NCBI GenBank assembly: GCA_008692225.1
Contig: VICG01000007.1
Coordinates: 841,501 to 905,500, forward strand
Reading direction: 5' to 3'
Length of the DNA stretch: 64,000 nt
Origin: Monilinia fructicola
Taxonomy: Eukaryota; Ascomycota; Leotiomycetes; Helotiales; Sclerotiniaceae
Below are positions 13,101 to 24,200 of this stretch, in pieces; positions within the stretch are counted from its first letter, which is position 1; each line of letters starts with the position of its first letter. The position numbers and the translations under genes are program-made. The notes beneath the pieces were generated by a model, which saw only the letters and a program-made list of their open reading frames with translations, was not told where the DNA came from and ran no database searches.

Positions 13101-13508
13101 ACCTGAACTGGATTTTAGCTGTCTAGCATTCCCCAGCGAAGCATTGTTGGAAGAGAATCTGTCTTCATTCAAAGCTTTATCTTCGACTGATTTGGTGACA
13201 AAATTGCTGGTGGGAGATAGAGAGTCCGATTTCTTGAATTCGCTGGAGGGGAAGGGGGCAGGAGTTGGTGTGAATTGATCTCTCTGCAAGGATATGTTAT
13301 CTTGAACTGACTCAATAGAACCAGAGCTGGTCTGCGATGTAGTCGGAGAGTCAGAATTTTTTGGGAAAGGTGACAAAGATCGTTTGATTGACCCTACAAT
13401 AGATCGTCGCAAGGACACTGTTATTTATTATCAACAAAAGTCTATTAGTAGATTAGGAACTACCTTACATCTCTTGTTTCCAGACCCTGTATTGTCTAGA
13501 GAGTCCAT
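10129..13508 (-). CDS. Large Ser/Thr-rich protein with a central F-box-like/DUF7730-type domain
   Basis: Three exons assemble into about 1,094 aa. Exon 1 (13508-13469) encodes MDSLDNTGSGNKR. Intron 13468-13418 has GTAAGG, a CTACTAAT branch site and CAG. Intron 11746-11703 is only 44 nt. The N-terminal third is Ser/Pro/Lys-rich and probably disordered, with recurring SIQSIQELP / SIQALKDIP-like motifs. The central part begins DWDLVACDGIRSDP and contains FFKLPTKVRRKIYFYCLP, which resembles the leucine-rich start of fungal F-box-like/DUF7730 domains, followed by WLPNFLDRIQHLTIEIDL. The C-terminal 500 residues are again low-complexity. The reading frame is intact throughout and the exon sum is divisible by three. 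The function is unknown; the domain call is an inference from motif style only. Confidence 0.75.
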
Positions 13509-14684
13509 GACTTTCAGCAATTTCAAAGCAAATATAAGTTGAATAGTTGCAGAGAGAAGGTGGTGGGATGTGATGTTGAGAGAGAGATCAGTTAAATGTG
13601 AATACAAGTTGATTTTTAACCTATGTGATTCTAATTTTCTCTAGCGACAATATCGGCGAGGCTGTGAGTGAATAACTAGGTAGTAGGGACCAAGGTAGTG
13701 AATCAAAGATATTGAAGCTCACCTCTTCTTGTCTTTAGTGAAGTTGGTACTTTGTCCTGAAAGATGGAAATGTAGATAGCACCAGACTTACATGTACTTC
13801 CCGAACACCTACACAATAAAGCAGCATATGTCGAAATTTAGCAACATGTTGATATCTTCAGGTATCATTTTATGGCAACAGAGGATGGAATGGCATCAAA
13901 GACTTGTTATACTCTTTGGAGTTGATAGGGCTACTACCTATATGGTTTCCATTCACTTCAAAACAAGAATCTTGAAGGAAACCCATCATGATGGTCTTTT
14001 ATGAGCTCAAATAATGAAACAGAGATATCCAAATATTCAGGTTTGATTATCGTTCAAAAATTCTGTGAATATGATTCCTATTATAACAAAACATACCATC
14101 TTAACAAATTTGAAGTAGCTTTCAGGTATCCATGGATACTATCAGTGGGCCATCCACCCAAAGATCAAGCACCCCTGGGCAGTAAAGACTTTAAGTATGA
14201 AAGGATATATATTGCCATGACATAAAATCCATCTCATGATGAATTATGATAGCTTTCACCAATTTCCCACCGGAAAGGCCTGTGTAACATGAAGGATGTT
14301 GAATCGGTGGCTCTGGTAGCTCTACGCCTATGAACACAAGCCAAATATCATATTCTGAGAGAGGGAAGACAACCAGGGAGACAGTTGCACGGGTGGTGAG
14401 AAATAACCAACGTGAAACATTAGATCCATATAAGTTGACTTGATGTTATTAAGATGATTCGTAAAGCTTGTCACCTGTGAAGTTGTGGTACATCGGAAGA
14501 ATATTAATCCGAAACCCGTCCTTCGTCATAATTAATTTTTCGAATCCATTTCTGTAAATTCACACAAAACACTGCGATTTGCATCACGATCCCCGGACCT
14601 ATTTCTAGGATATTGATCTGAGTTTACCGCAAAATTGAGGTTGACAGGTGTATATTGTCGGGTGCTTTACTGAAAACCGTCAAC
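13509..14684. other. Intergenic region, divergent promoter space
   Basis: About 1.2 kb between the start of the Ser/Thr-rich gene (minus) and the start of the PBDC1 homologue (plus). AT-rich. Reading frames at 13792-14225 show no recognisable protein content. Confidence 0.5.
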
Positions 14685-15411
14685 ATGAGCGCGCCACCAG
14701 CCAAGTTCGATGCCGAGAAGGCAGACAATTTTGAAGACGTAAGCTGCCCTCTACTATATACACCCAAAGTCTTGCTCTGTATCTTCCCACGTTTATGATA
14801 TTGACGAATCTCTCAGATTGAGAAGCAATTTGCAGTCAAAGGTTCGTAAAGCTCCGAAGTCTGTCATACATTACCCCGCCATTAACCCCGCACCTAGCCG
14901 TTCAACATATGTCTACATATTGGGCAATCCTCGAGAAAGTCCGCGGATCCTCCCTACGACTCACAAAAATTGATAATGAGATATATGAACATCTGATGAA
15001 GGATTTCCCCGAGTTCGATCCCGCGGCAACCATTAATGAGGATGAAATGAAGAGCAAGACTGGAAAGGAGAGATGGAGAAACTTCTTGATGACTTATGAG
15101 AAGAAGGTTGATGATTATAATTTTGGAACCATGTTAAGAGCAAACCCAAAGTGGGAATATGGGCAGGATGAAACGATCTTCGGTACGCTCTCGATGAAGG
15201 AGATGGTTCCGGGGATGAAGCTAACAATGAGCTATGAATAGTCCCTAGAATGCAGTTCTATGCTATCGAGATTGCAAGGTTCGTTCGCTATTCCCATTTA
15301 GAATAATATATGCTAACAATCAATAGAAATCGCAAAGGATTAAACGATTGGATTTATGAAAAGGAGCACCCAGAAGCCGAGAAGAAGACTGTTGAAGAGA
15401 GCAAGTCCTAA
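14685..15411 (+). CDS. PBDC1 / YPL225W family protein (eEF1A folding chaperone family)
   Basis: Small conserved eukaryotic protein, 161 aa from five exons. The yeast homologue YPL225W acts as a chaperone for newly made eEF1A; the older name is polysaccharide biosynthesis domain-containing protein 1. Recognisable segments: NFEDIEKQFAVKA, SSLRLTKIDNEIYEHL, INEDEMKSK, YNFGTMLR, YGQDETIFVPRMQFYAIEIAR and GLNDWIYE. Exons: 14685-14738, 14817-14841, 14898-15182, 15242-15278 and 15327-15411. Two exons are tiny (25 and 37 nt), so simple ORF calling misses half the gene. All four introns have GT..AG ends. The exon sum (486 nt) is divisible by three with no lesion. The C-terminus is short, acidic and Lys-rich (EKEHPEAEKKTVEESKS). 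Confidence 0.93.
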
Positions 15412-17422
15412 ATATCAAACTACGTTTAGAAAAATAATACCCTTTATTGTTAGACTTGTGGTCTATGCCATACACTTACACATGCGAAAACTTCGGGTTG
15501 GTTTCATTTCAGGACTGCAGTAACTTGCCTGCTATCTATGTTCTAGCAGAGACCCCTGATTCGTTTTTCGTGGCGATTGAGGCGATTGAGAGTGGCGGGA
15601 ACTGATGTTCAAACTTTCCCTGGTGACAGTAAGTGATAAAGAGGGACCGATTTTTCCCCCGAGGTCGATGTAATATGAAATCAGAAAAATGTTGGTCAGT
15701 GTGCCCTGACTTTGGGTCAGGGCTTTGAGTTCTTGTCTTGGGAGGGTCTTGGAGCTTGAGCCTAGTGACCACACAAAAACTTGAGTTTGACTACCTAGTG
15801 GTAGCATAAATTCATACTGCTGAATTATTGATTATTACCAAATATCGAAAAACATTTAACGAGGAGGGCCAGTAATAGCCATAGCCAGCAACGACAAGTA
15901 GTCAGATATCTAGAAATGCAAGTCATCGTCCAGAAGAAGCAAAAACCCATAAAAAGGATCGCGCAGATCGTTGCACGTGTGGAATAACTATAAGGAACTG
16001 TGAGAGAATACTAAAATAGTGGCAGAAATGAGGGGAGGAAAATGAAATAACTCATTCCAGAGCAAGATGGTATCATGAATTGAACGAAAGAAAAAACCCT
16101 ATGAAGCACTGCCATCAGGCTTGGTCTAGCGCAGCAGCCCCTTTTCTTCGCCGCGAAGCGAAATATGGCCTTCCAAAAAAAGAATATAAGAATTGAAACC
16201 AGGAAGTTTGAAGCTGTGGATCATGGGAACGGGGAACTCTCATTTCTTAAGTGCTCGAGATAAGATTTTGAGGGGCTACGGACGAAGAACTGTACTTATT
16301 GATGTTTTTGTTGGGCTTTTATTCCACTTGAGTAATATCAGGGAAGTCTCACTTTCCGCAGTCATTATGATGCAGAGAAGGCTTTTATTATGACACATTC
16401 GTCGGTCGAATGCAATAATTGCTTGTGTCTTTTTTTTATCAAAATCTGAAGCTACTAGTGTATCTCTGCTTGACATAGTGAGCTTCGAGATCATAGAAAC
16501 AATCGTTTTAGCCCATCAATACTCCTGAATGTCTAGTAAGCAATTCCGGCTATCCTGCGATGATTAGATACCCACAGAATGAGGAGCTTTTGTCTTGTAG
16601 TAGAACGAGTGATGCGATTAACCATAATATCCTGCAAGAACTGGATCTCATTCTTCTCCGAAAAGATGCATATGTTCCACAAGTTTTCAATGCCATTGAC
16701 TGTTTCTGGAATCCAAAATCTACCACGATATGCACATTGCAGTAATCCAAAGAATAATCGAGGACCTAGCCTCAGTTTGAACGAAGACAAATTTCCAGCT
16801 GGTCCAGGCAAACTCTCGAAGAGTCTTGGTTTGTAACGAGTGTGCATCTCCCTCTGGACGATGAACTCATTCTCTCATCGCTCTTGCTGACAATAGTTCG
16901 TGCTATGGCACACTTATCGCTGGTGAACGTTATTCATTCCTTTCCCTTACCATTTTCCCTCCAAAGATGTTAAGAGATAGGCTACTAATGCTTAAAACGA
17001 AGAACCGAAGATAGGAGTGATATACATTGCGATTTTGATCAACCATATAACCTCGGATCATATGCGTGAAAAAGAATTCTGGTATCTTTAAGGGTCATCT
17101 ACTACGCAAAATCCTTTTGACTCAGACGATTTTACTGAGATTGTTTTGTTTTGCTAGATTCATACTTATCCACCATCTCATAGCTTAGTAATCCTACTAC
17201 CATGGTGACGACTTAGGCACATGAATATCATGAACATTTTCCAGCATGCCAGTCACGAATCCATGGGGTTTCACGGCAGCTTGGCGTCCCCTAACTAGCC
17301 TTGCAAGACCCCACTTTGAGATACATGTGCAATCATTCGCAACAATAATATTATTAAACCTCTAAACTTTTCGAATTTCGAGTCAGGGAAATGATTCAAT
17401 AATGATTTTACGATCAAGGAAT
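15412..17422. other. 2-kb intergenic region
   Basis: No gene recognised. Several overlapping small frames at 16193-16850 lack motifs and occur on both strands. It contains a short perfect hairpin at 15703-15723 and otherwise nothing notable. Confidence 0.5.
15703..15723. repeat. Perfect short inverted repeat (hairpin)
   Basis: GCCCTGAC at 15703-15710 pairs with GTCAGGGC at 15716-15723 across a 5-nt loop. It lies about 300 bp past the PBDC1 homologue's stop. No function is implied. Confidence 0.5.
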
Positions 17423-17456
17423 GGGCGGTTTTGCCGCCCAGAAATGGCTATAAAAG
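17423..17456 (+). promoter_or_regulatory. Core promoter: GC palindrome plus TATA box
   Basis: GGGCGG and CCGCCC form an inverted repeat at 17423-17439. It is followed 10 bp later by the TATA box TATAAAAG at 17449-17456. The start codon of the small Gly-rich gene is 200 bp downstream at 17655, leaving a plausible 5' leader. The palindrome could bind a zinc-cluster factor; that is inference. Confidence 0.55.
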
Positions 17457-17654
17457 GACCCTTTCTCCAAGCTCTCAATTCCGGATTTCCTTCCGTACAA
17501 AAACAATACAAAGAATAAAACCTACGATACAATTATCAGTCCGCATCCATCTCAACGAAAATCTACTTACTGCCTTGCCTCTTTTAGTGATTATTTCTTC
17601 AGTCAACGACGATAAATTCAGCTTAGAGACACGGTTGATGTACTGCTGAGCGCT

Positions 17655-18219
17655 ATGTCTAATACTCAAGGGTCGGGAGATACGAATGGAGGGACTACTG
17701 GAGAGGGACGGATGCTGGTGGGACTGGTGCTGGCGGGAATGCTGCTGGAGGTAGCACTGGCGGAGGAACTGTTGCTGGAGGGACTGCTGCTGGCGGGAAT
17801 GCTGCTGGTGAAACTACTGTAGGAGGGACTGTTGCTAGAGGGACTGCTGCTGGTGGGACTGTTGGAGGAGGGATTTTTCAGGGAGGCAATTGGGGATTTG
17901 CGTTTGGTTCCCCGGACCCAAATTCAATCATCGGTGACCCCAACTTGAGTGGCATGGGCTATCAGAAATATATGTGCAAATACCGGTTTTTATTTGGTTG
18001 TTTAAATTTGGTGTGGCTCGTCGATGTAGCTTGCGCACATTGCCTCGTAAGTTGTATCACCGAGATGAAATACAGAATAGCACTATCATGAGTACTAACA
18101 TGTTATGACCGCAGAGCGAGGGACCACTGGTGGACGAAAATAGAAGTATATTCGAGGACTTTCCTCTCAAAATCGAGGCACTAACTGCTCTGCCCGGCTT
18201 CACACTTCGTAGCAGCTAG
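17655..18219 (+). CDS. Small Gly/Ala/Thr-repeat protein with a spliced Cys-containing tail; frame break near the start
   Basis: Unrecognised gene missed by long-ORF searches. From 17711 a frame encodes about 60 residues of degenerate GGT(A/V)AGG / AAGGN repeats, then IFQGGNWGFAFGSPDP and a Cys-rich, hydrophobic stretch (YMCKYRFLFGCLNLVWL). A textbook intron at 18047-18114 (GTAAGT, branch TACTAAC, GCAG) joins in phase to SEGPLVDENRSIFEDFPLKIEAL, ending at 18219. The only good ATG in the leader, at 17655 (MSNTQGSGDTNGGTTGEG), is in a different frame. One additional G in the GGG at about 17706-17708 would join the two, giving roughly 165 aa. This is either a broken gene, an assembly under-call, or a missed upstream splice. 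The TATA box and consensus intron argue that it is or recently was expressed. Function unknown. Confidence 0.5.
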
Positions 18220-19232
18220 CCATATTGTGCTTGGAGAGTGAGTTTGAGCATGTAGCATGTAGCATAAAGATGCGATGCAGATATTGGATTTCGAGTTTCG
18301 CAACAGCAGCAGAGAGCGGAGGGAGTAGGGTTTAATAGCCATGAGCATGGGTCGGATGGGATTATGGGCCGCGGACATGTTTTATCAGAGTCTGAGTTCA
18401 GCTTTAATGGATTACATGATTTTTGATGAACATTGCCGTTTGACGATGTGTATACCCTTTATTGAGAGATTGATATGTTGATGTTCGGGAATTTCTGGGA
18501 TGGCGATAGTGTGTTATGGGTATCTTTGACAAGGAGATTGAAGGCTCCCTACCTTCAGCATACTGGTGATAAGAGAACCTTCCGTATGTATGTCTGCTTG
18601 AAAGATTGACGTCCTAGTATCCCGAACTCATGAGACATAGCTGCCGGTATGATCATGTGACAGAGGGCGTCGTAGAGCACTAGCGCGTACGCTATCGAGG
18701 CATTTATATATACTTTCTTCCTAAATTCTAGCATTCAAGCATAATAAGCATACTTTTAGAGACCACGAATAACATTTATGAAGTATCACCTACAGTCATA
18801 CCAACAATAGCCACGTCCCAGAGGTTGGCTCCTGATATCTATAACTTCTCAGAACGAGGCTTATTCGTCTTGCTTTCTAAGTTATAATTTTTATTGTCAT
18901 ACTACTTGAGAGACTATATGCTGAAATTCCGAGCTTTGTAGAACAATGATGAGCAGTCGTCAAATTCTCCGAGCCGAGCTTCTCCCGGTTTAGATCTCTA
19001 ACCGAGCGATCGGATCATGGAGACAAGAGATTCATCGCTTGATGCCATATATAGGGTTATCAACGCAAAGATGGTATCTATTCTTCTGTATACGACTTAG
19101 ACAAAAAGACATCAACGAGGTGACGGGCAAAAACTGGTCAAGAATCCATGATATATTCTCGAACCAACTACAAATCCAACGTCTCAACTCCGCCAACATC
19201 TTCCCCAAAGCACCGCTGTGCAAATAGCGAAC
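18220..19232. other. Intergenic region
   Basis: About 1 kb between convergent genes. Small frames only; no recognisable motif, repeat or RNA gene. Confidence 0.5.
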
Positions 19233-21344
19233 CTACAAGAGCCAGATAAAAAGTAACAGGCCCAATGGAACTATCCTTAAAATTAGCGTCCATGTATCCG
19301 CCGCGGATCTTCCAGCCCGTGAGCTTTCCTCGCCACGTGCCCCGATTCTAGGGCTACCTTCATCATCAGGTCGATGATCTACCCTTCTTGATATCGAATC
19401 TAGGGTTGAGCTCCTTTCGATCTTGCTCGTTTTTTCCGTAGGTTGAACACTGGTCGAATTCGAGTGGGTTGCGATTGTTCCCGGGGATGAAGGTATAGCA
19501 TTCGAATAACTCGCCACCGAATACATCCAATGCGATGATGTGGATTCGAGCTTGCTGGTTAATTGCTCGAGAATAAGTGAGGTGATTTGAGTACTCTGAT
19601 GAGAAGTTTGACTAGAGTTGAAAGAAGAGTAGCATGTCTGGGTAGTGTTGATAGCCTGAATCGAATTGGATGCCTGGGGTGGATTAAATGTTTGGGTCAA
19701 GTTAGGTGTGTGACCTGGGTTGGATGTATTGGTGGTATCTGTCTGATTTGTTGATGTTTTGGTTTCTAGATGTGGGGATATCGGTGAGGTACGACTAATC
19801 AGGATTGATGAGCTGTTACTCGATCCAATAGGGCTGGATGTAGGGAAATTTTGCTCGGCTTGAGTAAGTAGATAGGTGGTATTAAAATAAGGTAGTTTTG
19901 AAGTTGTAGTCATGGTGCTTGAAATACTGGTTCTCAATCTAGAAGACGAGGGGACAGCTTCAGCACTCGTTGTCAGGCTAGGTAGAGCAGTTGAATTGTT
20001 AGCAAATGTAGATGCAGGTATGATTTTTGCAGTAACAGAAAGGCTTGATTCGGAACTGAAGCTTGAGCTTGATACTTTTGCTGTATTGAGCAGCGATTTG
20101 GAATCATTGATTGAAGTGGTATCTTGAGAAGAAGATGTTGTTACGTAAACTGTCGTCGCAGGGACTGTGATTCTGGAAATTTCTGAGATTGTGCTGATTA
20201 TATTCATCTCTGACATCTGCAGGCTACGGCTGCTTGTAGAGCTTTGTATTGCGTGGGCTGCCATGTTAACATTTTGATTTTCTCCAAGTTCAGATGGATG
20301 AAATCCAAATCCGTTTCGGGGATACGTGATAGTTGTAGTGGTTGTGCTAGGCGAGAGCGACGAACTTTTAGTGATCCATTTGACCGTGGTAGAATCAAGA
20401 TCATAGCTTGAAGAGCTGGTTGGCGAGCTTTTTGTTGGAAAGGATGAGTCTGAATTAGTTTCAATTGTGATTGCCGTGGTTCTAGCGAGATCGGTTGAGA
20501 ATTGTGAAGAAGAACTTTGAACCGTATGGGAAGAAATCAAAGTGCTCTGAGTCATTTCCGTTGACTTGGAGGGTACGGACAAACTTCTTGAAGGGTTGGA
20601 AGTTGGATTTTGAGTCAGACTAGCAGAAACTGGAAAGATATGAGATACGTTCGTTGTTTCAATAAATGGGTTACTTGAGGAATAAGAAAAGCTTTGAACT
20701 GTACCAGAGGATATCGCGCTGAGATGAGCCGTGGGCGCTGCATCAATGGGTGTCAATATGTTGCTTGTAGGGTTGGAAGGAGAACTCTGAACTGGTTTAG
20801 ACGTGGATGAATTGGGAAGGGTGCTTTCCCTCGAATCAACTGGCGTTGATAGATGAACCATAGAGCCGGAAGGATAACTTTGATCGTCGCCGGAGGTGAT
20901 TGAAGTCGTATCAATTGTATGAGTGGTATCCGAGATTATTGATGGATCATTTGAAGAGCTAAAAGTCTGAGCTGGGTCGGAGGTGATCAAAGTTATATGA
21001 CTTGTGCCCGTTTCATCAGCAGGAGCTGATGGCTCTATGGAAGAAGGTAAGCTCCCAGTCGATTGGGAAGAAACCAACGCAATATGACTTGCGATGCCTG
21101 CATCAATTGACGTCGATAATCTGGTAAAGGTTACTACCGTGACAGGAGAAGCAATTATGACATCAGTTTCAGTGAAAACCGCCGTGACTTTGACTATTAG
21201 GATAGTATTTGCTGTGAGTGTGATAACAGGTATATCTGAAGCCTGTACTGATGAGGAATTTGAAGGCAATTCAACTTGAGCAAACACGGAGAATATTGAA
21301 GCATGAACTAGGAAAAATAAGAGCGTAAACGAAGTAACAAGCAT
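19233..21344 (-). CDS. GPI-anchored, Ser/Thr-rich mucin-like cell-wall protein
   Basis: Single-exon protein of 703 aa, about half Ser and Thr. A signal peptide is clear (MLVTSFTLLFFLVHASIFSVFA, cut near residue 22). The C-terminus ends with SRAGRSAADTWTLILRIVPL and a hydrophobic tail, typical of a GPI-anchor signal. The body has loosely repeated blocks, such as (V/T)QSSSSN and TPIDA-like segments in the N-terminal third, and many NST/NTS N-glycosylation sites. No cysteine-rich or catalytic domain is visible. The expected role is a heavily O-glycosylated surface or wall protein; this is inferred from composition and topology only. The frame is intact. Confidence 0.85.
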   Translation of the reverse strand: MLVTSFTLLFFLVHASIFSVFAQVELPSNSSSVQASDIPVITLTANTILIVKVTAVFTETDVIIASPVTVVTFTRLSTSIDAGIASHIALVSSQSTGSLPSSIEPSAPADETGTSHITLITSDPAQTFSSSNDPSIISDTTHTIDTTSITSGDDQSYPSGSMVHLSTPVDSRESTLPNSSTSKPVQSSPSNPTSNILTPIDAAPTAHLSAISSGTVQSFSYSSSNPFIETTNVSHIFPVSASLTQNPTSNPSRSLSVPSKSTEMTQSTLISSHTVQSSSSQFSTDLARTTAITIETNSDSSFPTKSSPTSSSSYDLDSTTVKWITKSSSLSPSTTTTTITYPRNGFGFHPSELGENQNVNMAAHAIQSSTSSRSLQMSEMNIISTISEISRITVPATTVYVTTSSSQDTTSINDSKSLLNTAKVSSSSFSSESSLSVTAKIIPASTFANNSTALPSLTTSAEAVPSSSRLRTSISSTMTTTSKLPYFNTTYLLTQAEQNFPTSSPIGSSNSSSILISRTSPISPHLETKTSTNQTDTTNTSNPGHTPNLTQTFNPPQASNSIQAINTTQTCYSSFNSSQTSHQSTQITSLILEQLTSKLESTSSHWMYSVASYSNAIPSSPGTIATHSNSTSVQPTEKTSKIERSSTLDSISRRVDHRPDDEGSPRIGARGEESSRAGRSAADTWTLILRIVPLGLLLFIWLL

Positions 21345-23431
21345 ATTTTATTCTTGAATAAGTGTGAAAAGAATGAATTTTGTTTCTGTGGGTTCATTAT
21401 GTGTAACCCGACTGTATATATTACGAGAATCACTGTCACAAAGCAATGATGAGGATTTTCTTCAAGAGTCATAGGCAAAATGACCTGTTCGAAGTGAATA
21501 TGAGAAATCAGGCCTTCAATCGCGATATGACTACGACCAGGCTAGGCTCTGGATCATTCGGATACAACACATCGCTTTGTCCTGAACCTCTCCAAATTAT
21601 TTCATGTTGGGCTTGAACATTATACATTCTAAATCGAAGATTTCGCAGAAACTCCTTTTTCGATATCTGGATCCCTCGTTGAATTCGCACGCAGAACTGA
21701 CATGCACTGCCCAACATTCTAAAGTGGCCACACTGGCAGCCGGAATGCCCAGTCAAGTATCTCATATGGATGCTAAATTGACTGTACTGTGGTAGAAGCA
21801 TTTACCATTACCATAAATCAACTCGAAAGAAACAAAGCCCATCCATGACAGTCGTCCAGAAAGAAGACCGTCAAGTATAACGATGTGCCGAACGAAAAAA
21901 AGAGCAACACGAGATCTGATGGCGTTTGTGGGGTTTCGGTTTATTTTTAACAGCTACTAGCTACTAGTAGGAGTTCTCAAGAATGCATCCAAAATTGCTC
22001 CATTGATTCTGAAAGTGGGCATGATGGCATAAGCTTGATGTGGGAGGTATACCGAGCACCGAGGTGCCAAAATGAGCCATACTAGATGGCATAACCGAAT
22101 GTCTCGAATTAGCTTCAATATATTGGCTTAGTGTTTAAGTAATCCATTAAAATCTGCCGTTACACGTTAGAGACATTGGGGAAGGAGAGATATCGCTGGA
22201 ATCCAGATTCAAGAGATTCGATCGGCTTGATAGCAGTCTCAAGTTCGAGAACCAGAATCCCGTAGTGAGTCGATTTTGTGCAGATATACTGTCGAGCCTT
22301 TTTAATGCTTCTGATCCTGCATCAGGCAATTGTACCCGTACAGCAATTTCGAATCTCGCTAGAGCAACAGGCAACAAGCAATACCTAACCTATCAACAAG
22401 CTTCAACGGATAATAATCCGTAGATAGAAAGCGGGAAATACTGTGTGGATACCGATATACTATCTGCTAATATCATATCGCTTGGCAGGACTCGTCAAGA
22501 TAGCACCAGGTGGTCTTGGCAGGTGAAATCCCAGCCCAACAACTACTCCTTTATATTTATTTGCGGTCTGAACCCGTTGTCCAAGATGATCTGGTAGAAA
22601 TGCTGCGATGGCACGTGATCAAGACTTCCACGTATCACCAATGCAATTGTTATGAAACGCTAACAAGTAACAGCAGGGGCAGAGAAGTTATTATATACTC
22701 CGTACACCTGTTGTGCCACCATGTTGCAATCAAACCAAAAACAAAACATGATGTTGTTCGTCTAGTTGTTCGTCTATTGCATGGGTAAGTTTGAACGGCG
22801 ACCGTAAGGTTATTATTGTCAATCCGTGCATATTCTACTGTAACCACCAAACCATATCTCCTTTGAATAACTTGGTATGAACTTTGAATTATGCAAATCT
22901 AGATGGCTGGAGACTAATTCGTGTTGATTGATTTTCATTCAATACTATTTTAAGAGATGCATGCAGTGAAAACACGATGTTGATGCAATGGGTTAAGTTC
23001 GGTACTCATGTTGACATTGTTGGTGGCTAAACATTAAAAAGGGGGGGGGCTGTACTGCATAGATACAGTATCTCCATCTTATCCATCCCATGTGTTGTCT
23101 GGTAGGTCAGATTCATGACTTTAGTTGTTATTATTGATTATTGGCCCACTGTGGCTTCGAATTGGATGAACAGAGAAGTCGAAAGATCTTCAAATACGAT
23201 CTTGCAGCAGATAGCTGGTAGTCTGGTAGGTCTAATAGTCTGAAAGTCTAATGGTCTAATGGTTTAATGGTCTAATGGTCTAATAGTTTGGTACACCTAC
23301 CTGCCGTACGTATGCAACTTCCCTTTCCTGTTTATCAAAAGGGATGAGATGCCTATTAGCCACCCCTGTTGAGTTATTTTCAGGGTCATAAGCTCAGGGA
23401 TTCAAGGAGTCAGGGGTTACGAAACCCTATA
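21345..23431. other. 2-kb intergenic region
   Basis: No convincing gene. Minus-strand frames at 21508-21801 and 22147-22377 lack family motifs. It contains a nine-G run near 23041-23049 and a TCTAATGG-type tandem repeat at 23222-23290. It ends at the MITE. Confidence 0.5.
23222..23290. repeat. Degenerate tandem repeat, unit about 10 bp (GTCTAATGGT)
   Basis: Six to seven imperfect copies of GTCTAATGGT-like units (variants GTCTAATAGT and GTTTAATGGT). They lie about 140 bp before the MITE. Confidence 0.7.
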
Positions 23432-23664
23432 CTCTCCCCCCCCGGAATAAATGTTAATTGATGGATCCTCCCCAGTTTGCTTCATCTGATTGGTTATAAT
23501 CCTTTGCACAAGCCAGATTTTGATCTTTTAGTTGAATCAGGGTGGAATTTAGCAAATTTTTATCCTTGAGCTGTGGCAAAATCGAGGTCCAATGATAAAA
23601 ACTATTTGCTAGATTTATATGGGCCGACCCATACTTTAACATTTATTCCGGGGGGGGGAGAGTA
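23430..23664. mobile_element. MITE-like element with long terminal inverted repeats and TA target duplication
   Basis: The left end (from 23432) reads CTCTCCCCCCCCGGAATAAA followed by TGTTAA. The reverse complement of the right end (to 23662) is the same apart from nine C instead of eight. This gives terminal inverted repeats of about 27 bp around a 231-bp element. Both sides are flanked by TA (23430-23431 and 23663-23664), the target duplication of Tc1/mariner-type insertions. The interior is AT-rich and has no transposase, so it is non-autonomous. Confidence 0.8.
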
Positions 23665-23932
23665 GAGGCTGGGGATAAACTCCACTAAATGACGACTTAC
23701 AAGGTTAAAATTCCATTTCGACCCATAAGTATCCCCAAACAAACAAAAAGAATCCCGTAATCTCTTACAGCAAATGAAAATTTCTTCCCGTATGTAGGTA
23801 GTTGCGGTATAGTTACGGTGTAGTCACAGTACAAACGGATGATAACCACTTCTTTTCCTACACTTCCCTCCAATCAGATCGACTTCGAGCTTTTATCCAA
23901 TGCAATAATCTAGTGATTATTGCCAGCCACAT

Positions 23933-23972
23933 CATGGTTGACCATGGTTGACCATGGTTTACCATGGGTTGA
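23933..23972. repeat. CATGGTTGAC tandem/palindromic repeat upstream of the small GPI protein gene
   Basis: CATGGTTGAC is repeated with variants (CATGGTTTAC, CATGGGTTGA), about 230-270 bp upstream of the start at 24201. Each CCATGG core is palindromic. Confidence 0.6.
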
Positions 23973-24042
23973 TAGTAAGCTGGGGTTATTGTTGGTGTCT
24001 TTTGCTGCAGGATTCGTACTTGCAACACGAAATGTGGCTAGG

Positions 24043-24049
24043 TATAAAA
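24043..24049 (+). promoter_or_regulatory. TATA box of the small GPI-anchored protein gene
   Basis: TATAAAA lies 158 bp upstream of the start codon at 24201. The intervening leader is rich in C, T and A (CACACACATTCACTCACTCC), as is usual for highly expressed fungal genes. Confidence 0.6.
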
Positions 24050-24200
24050 TTGCGGCTGTGTGTTGGTTACATTCGACCAAGTGTTGTTATAAGTCAGTCC
24101 ATCACCAGTCATTCCCATCTCTTCCTCTCTTCTTCAAACACACACATTCACTCACTCCTGCTTTTAACATTTCCTACCAAAAAACCACCTCGATTTCATA

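Noticed and set aside
15703..15723. Hairpin as a transcription terminator
   Set aside because: Nuclear fungal genes do not use bacterial-type terminators, and the hairpin is about 300 bp past the nearest stop.
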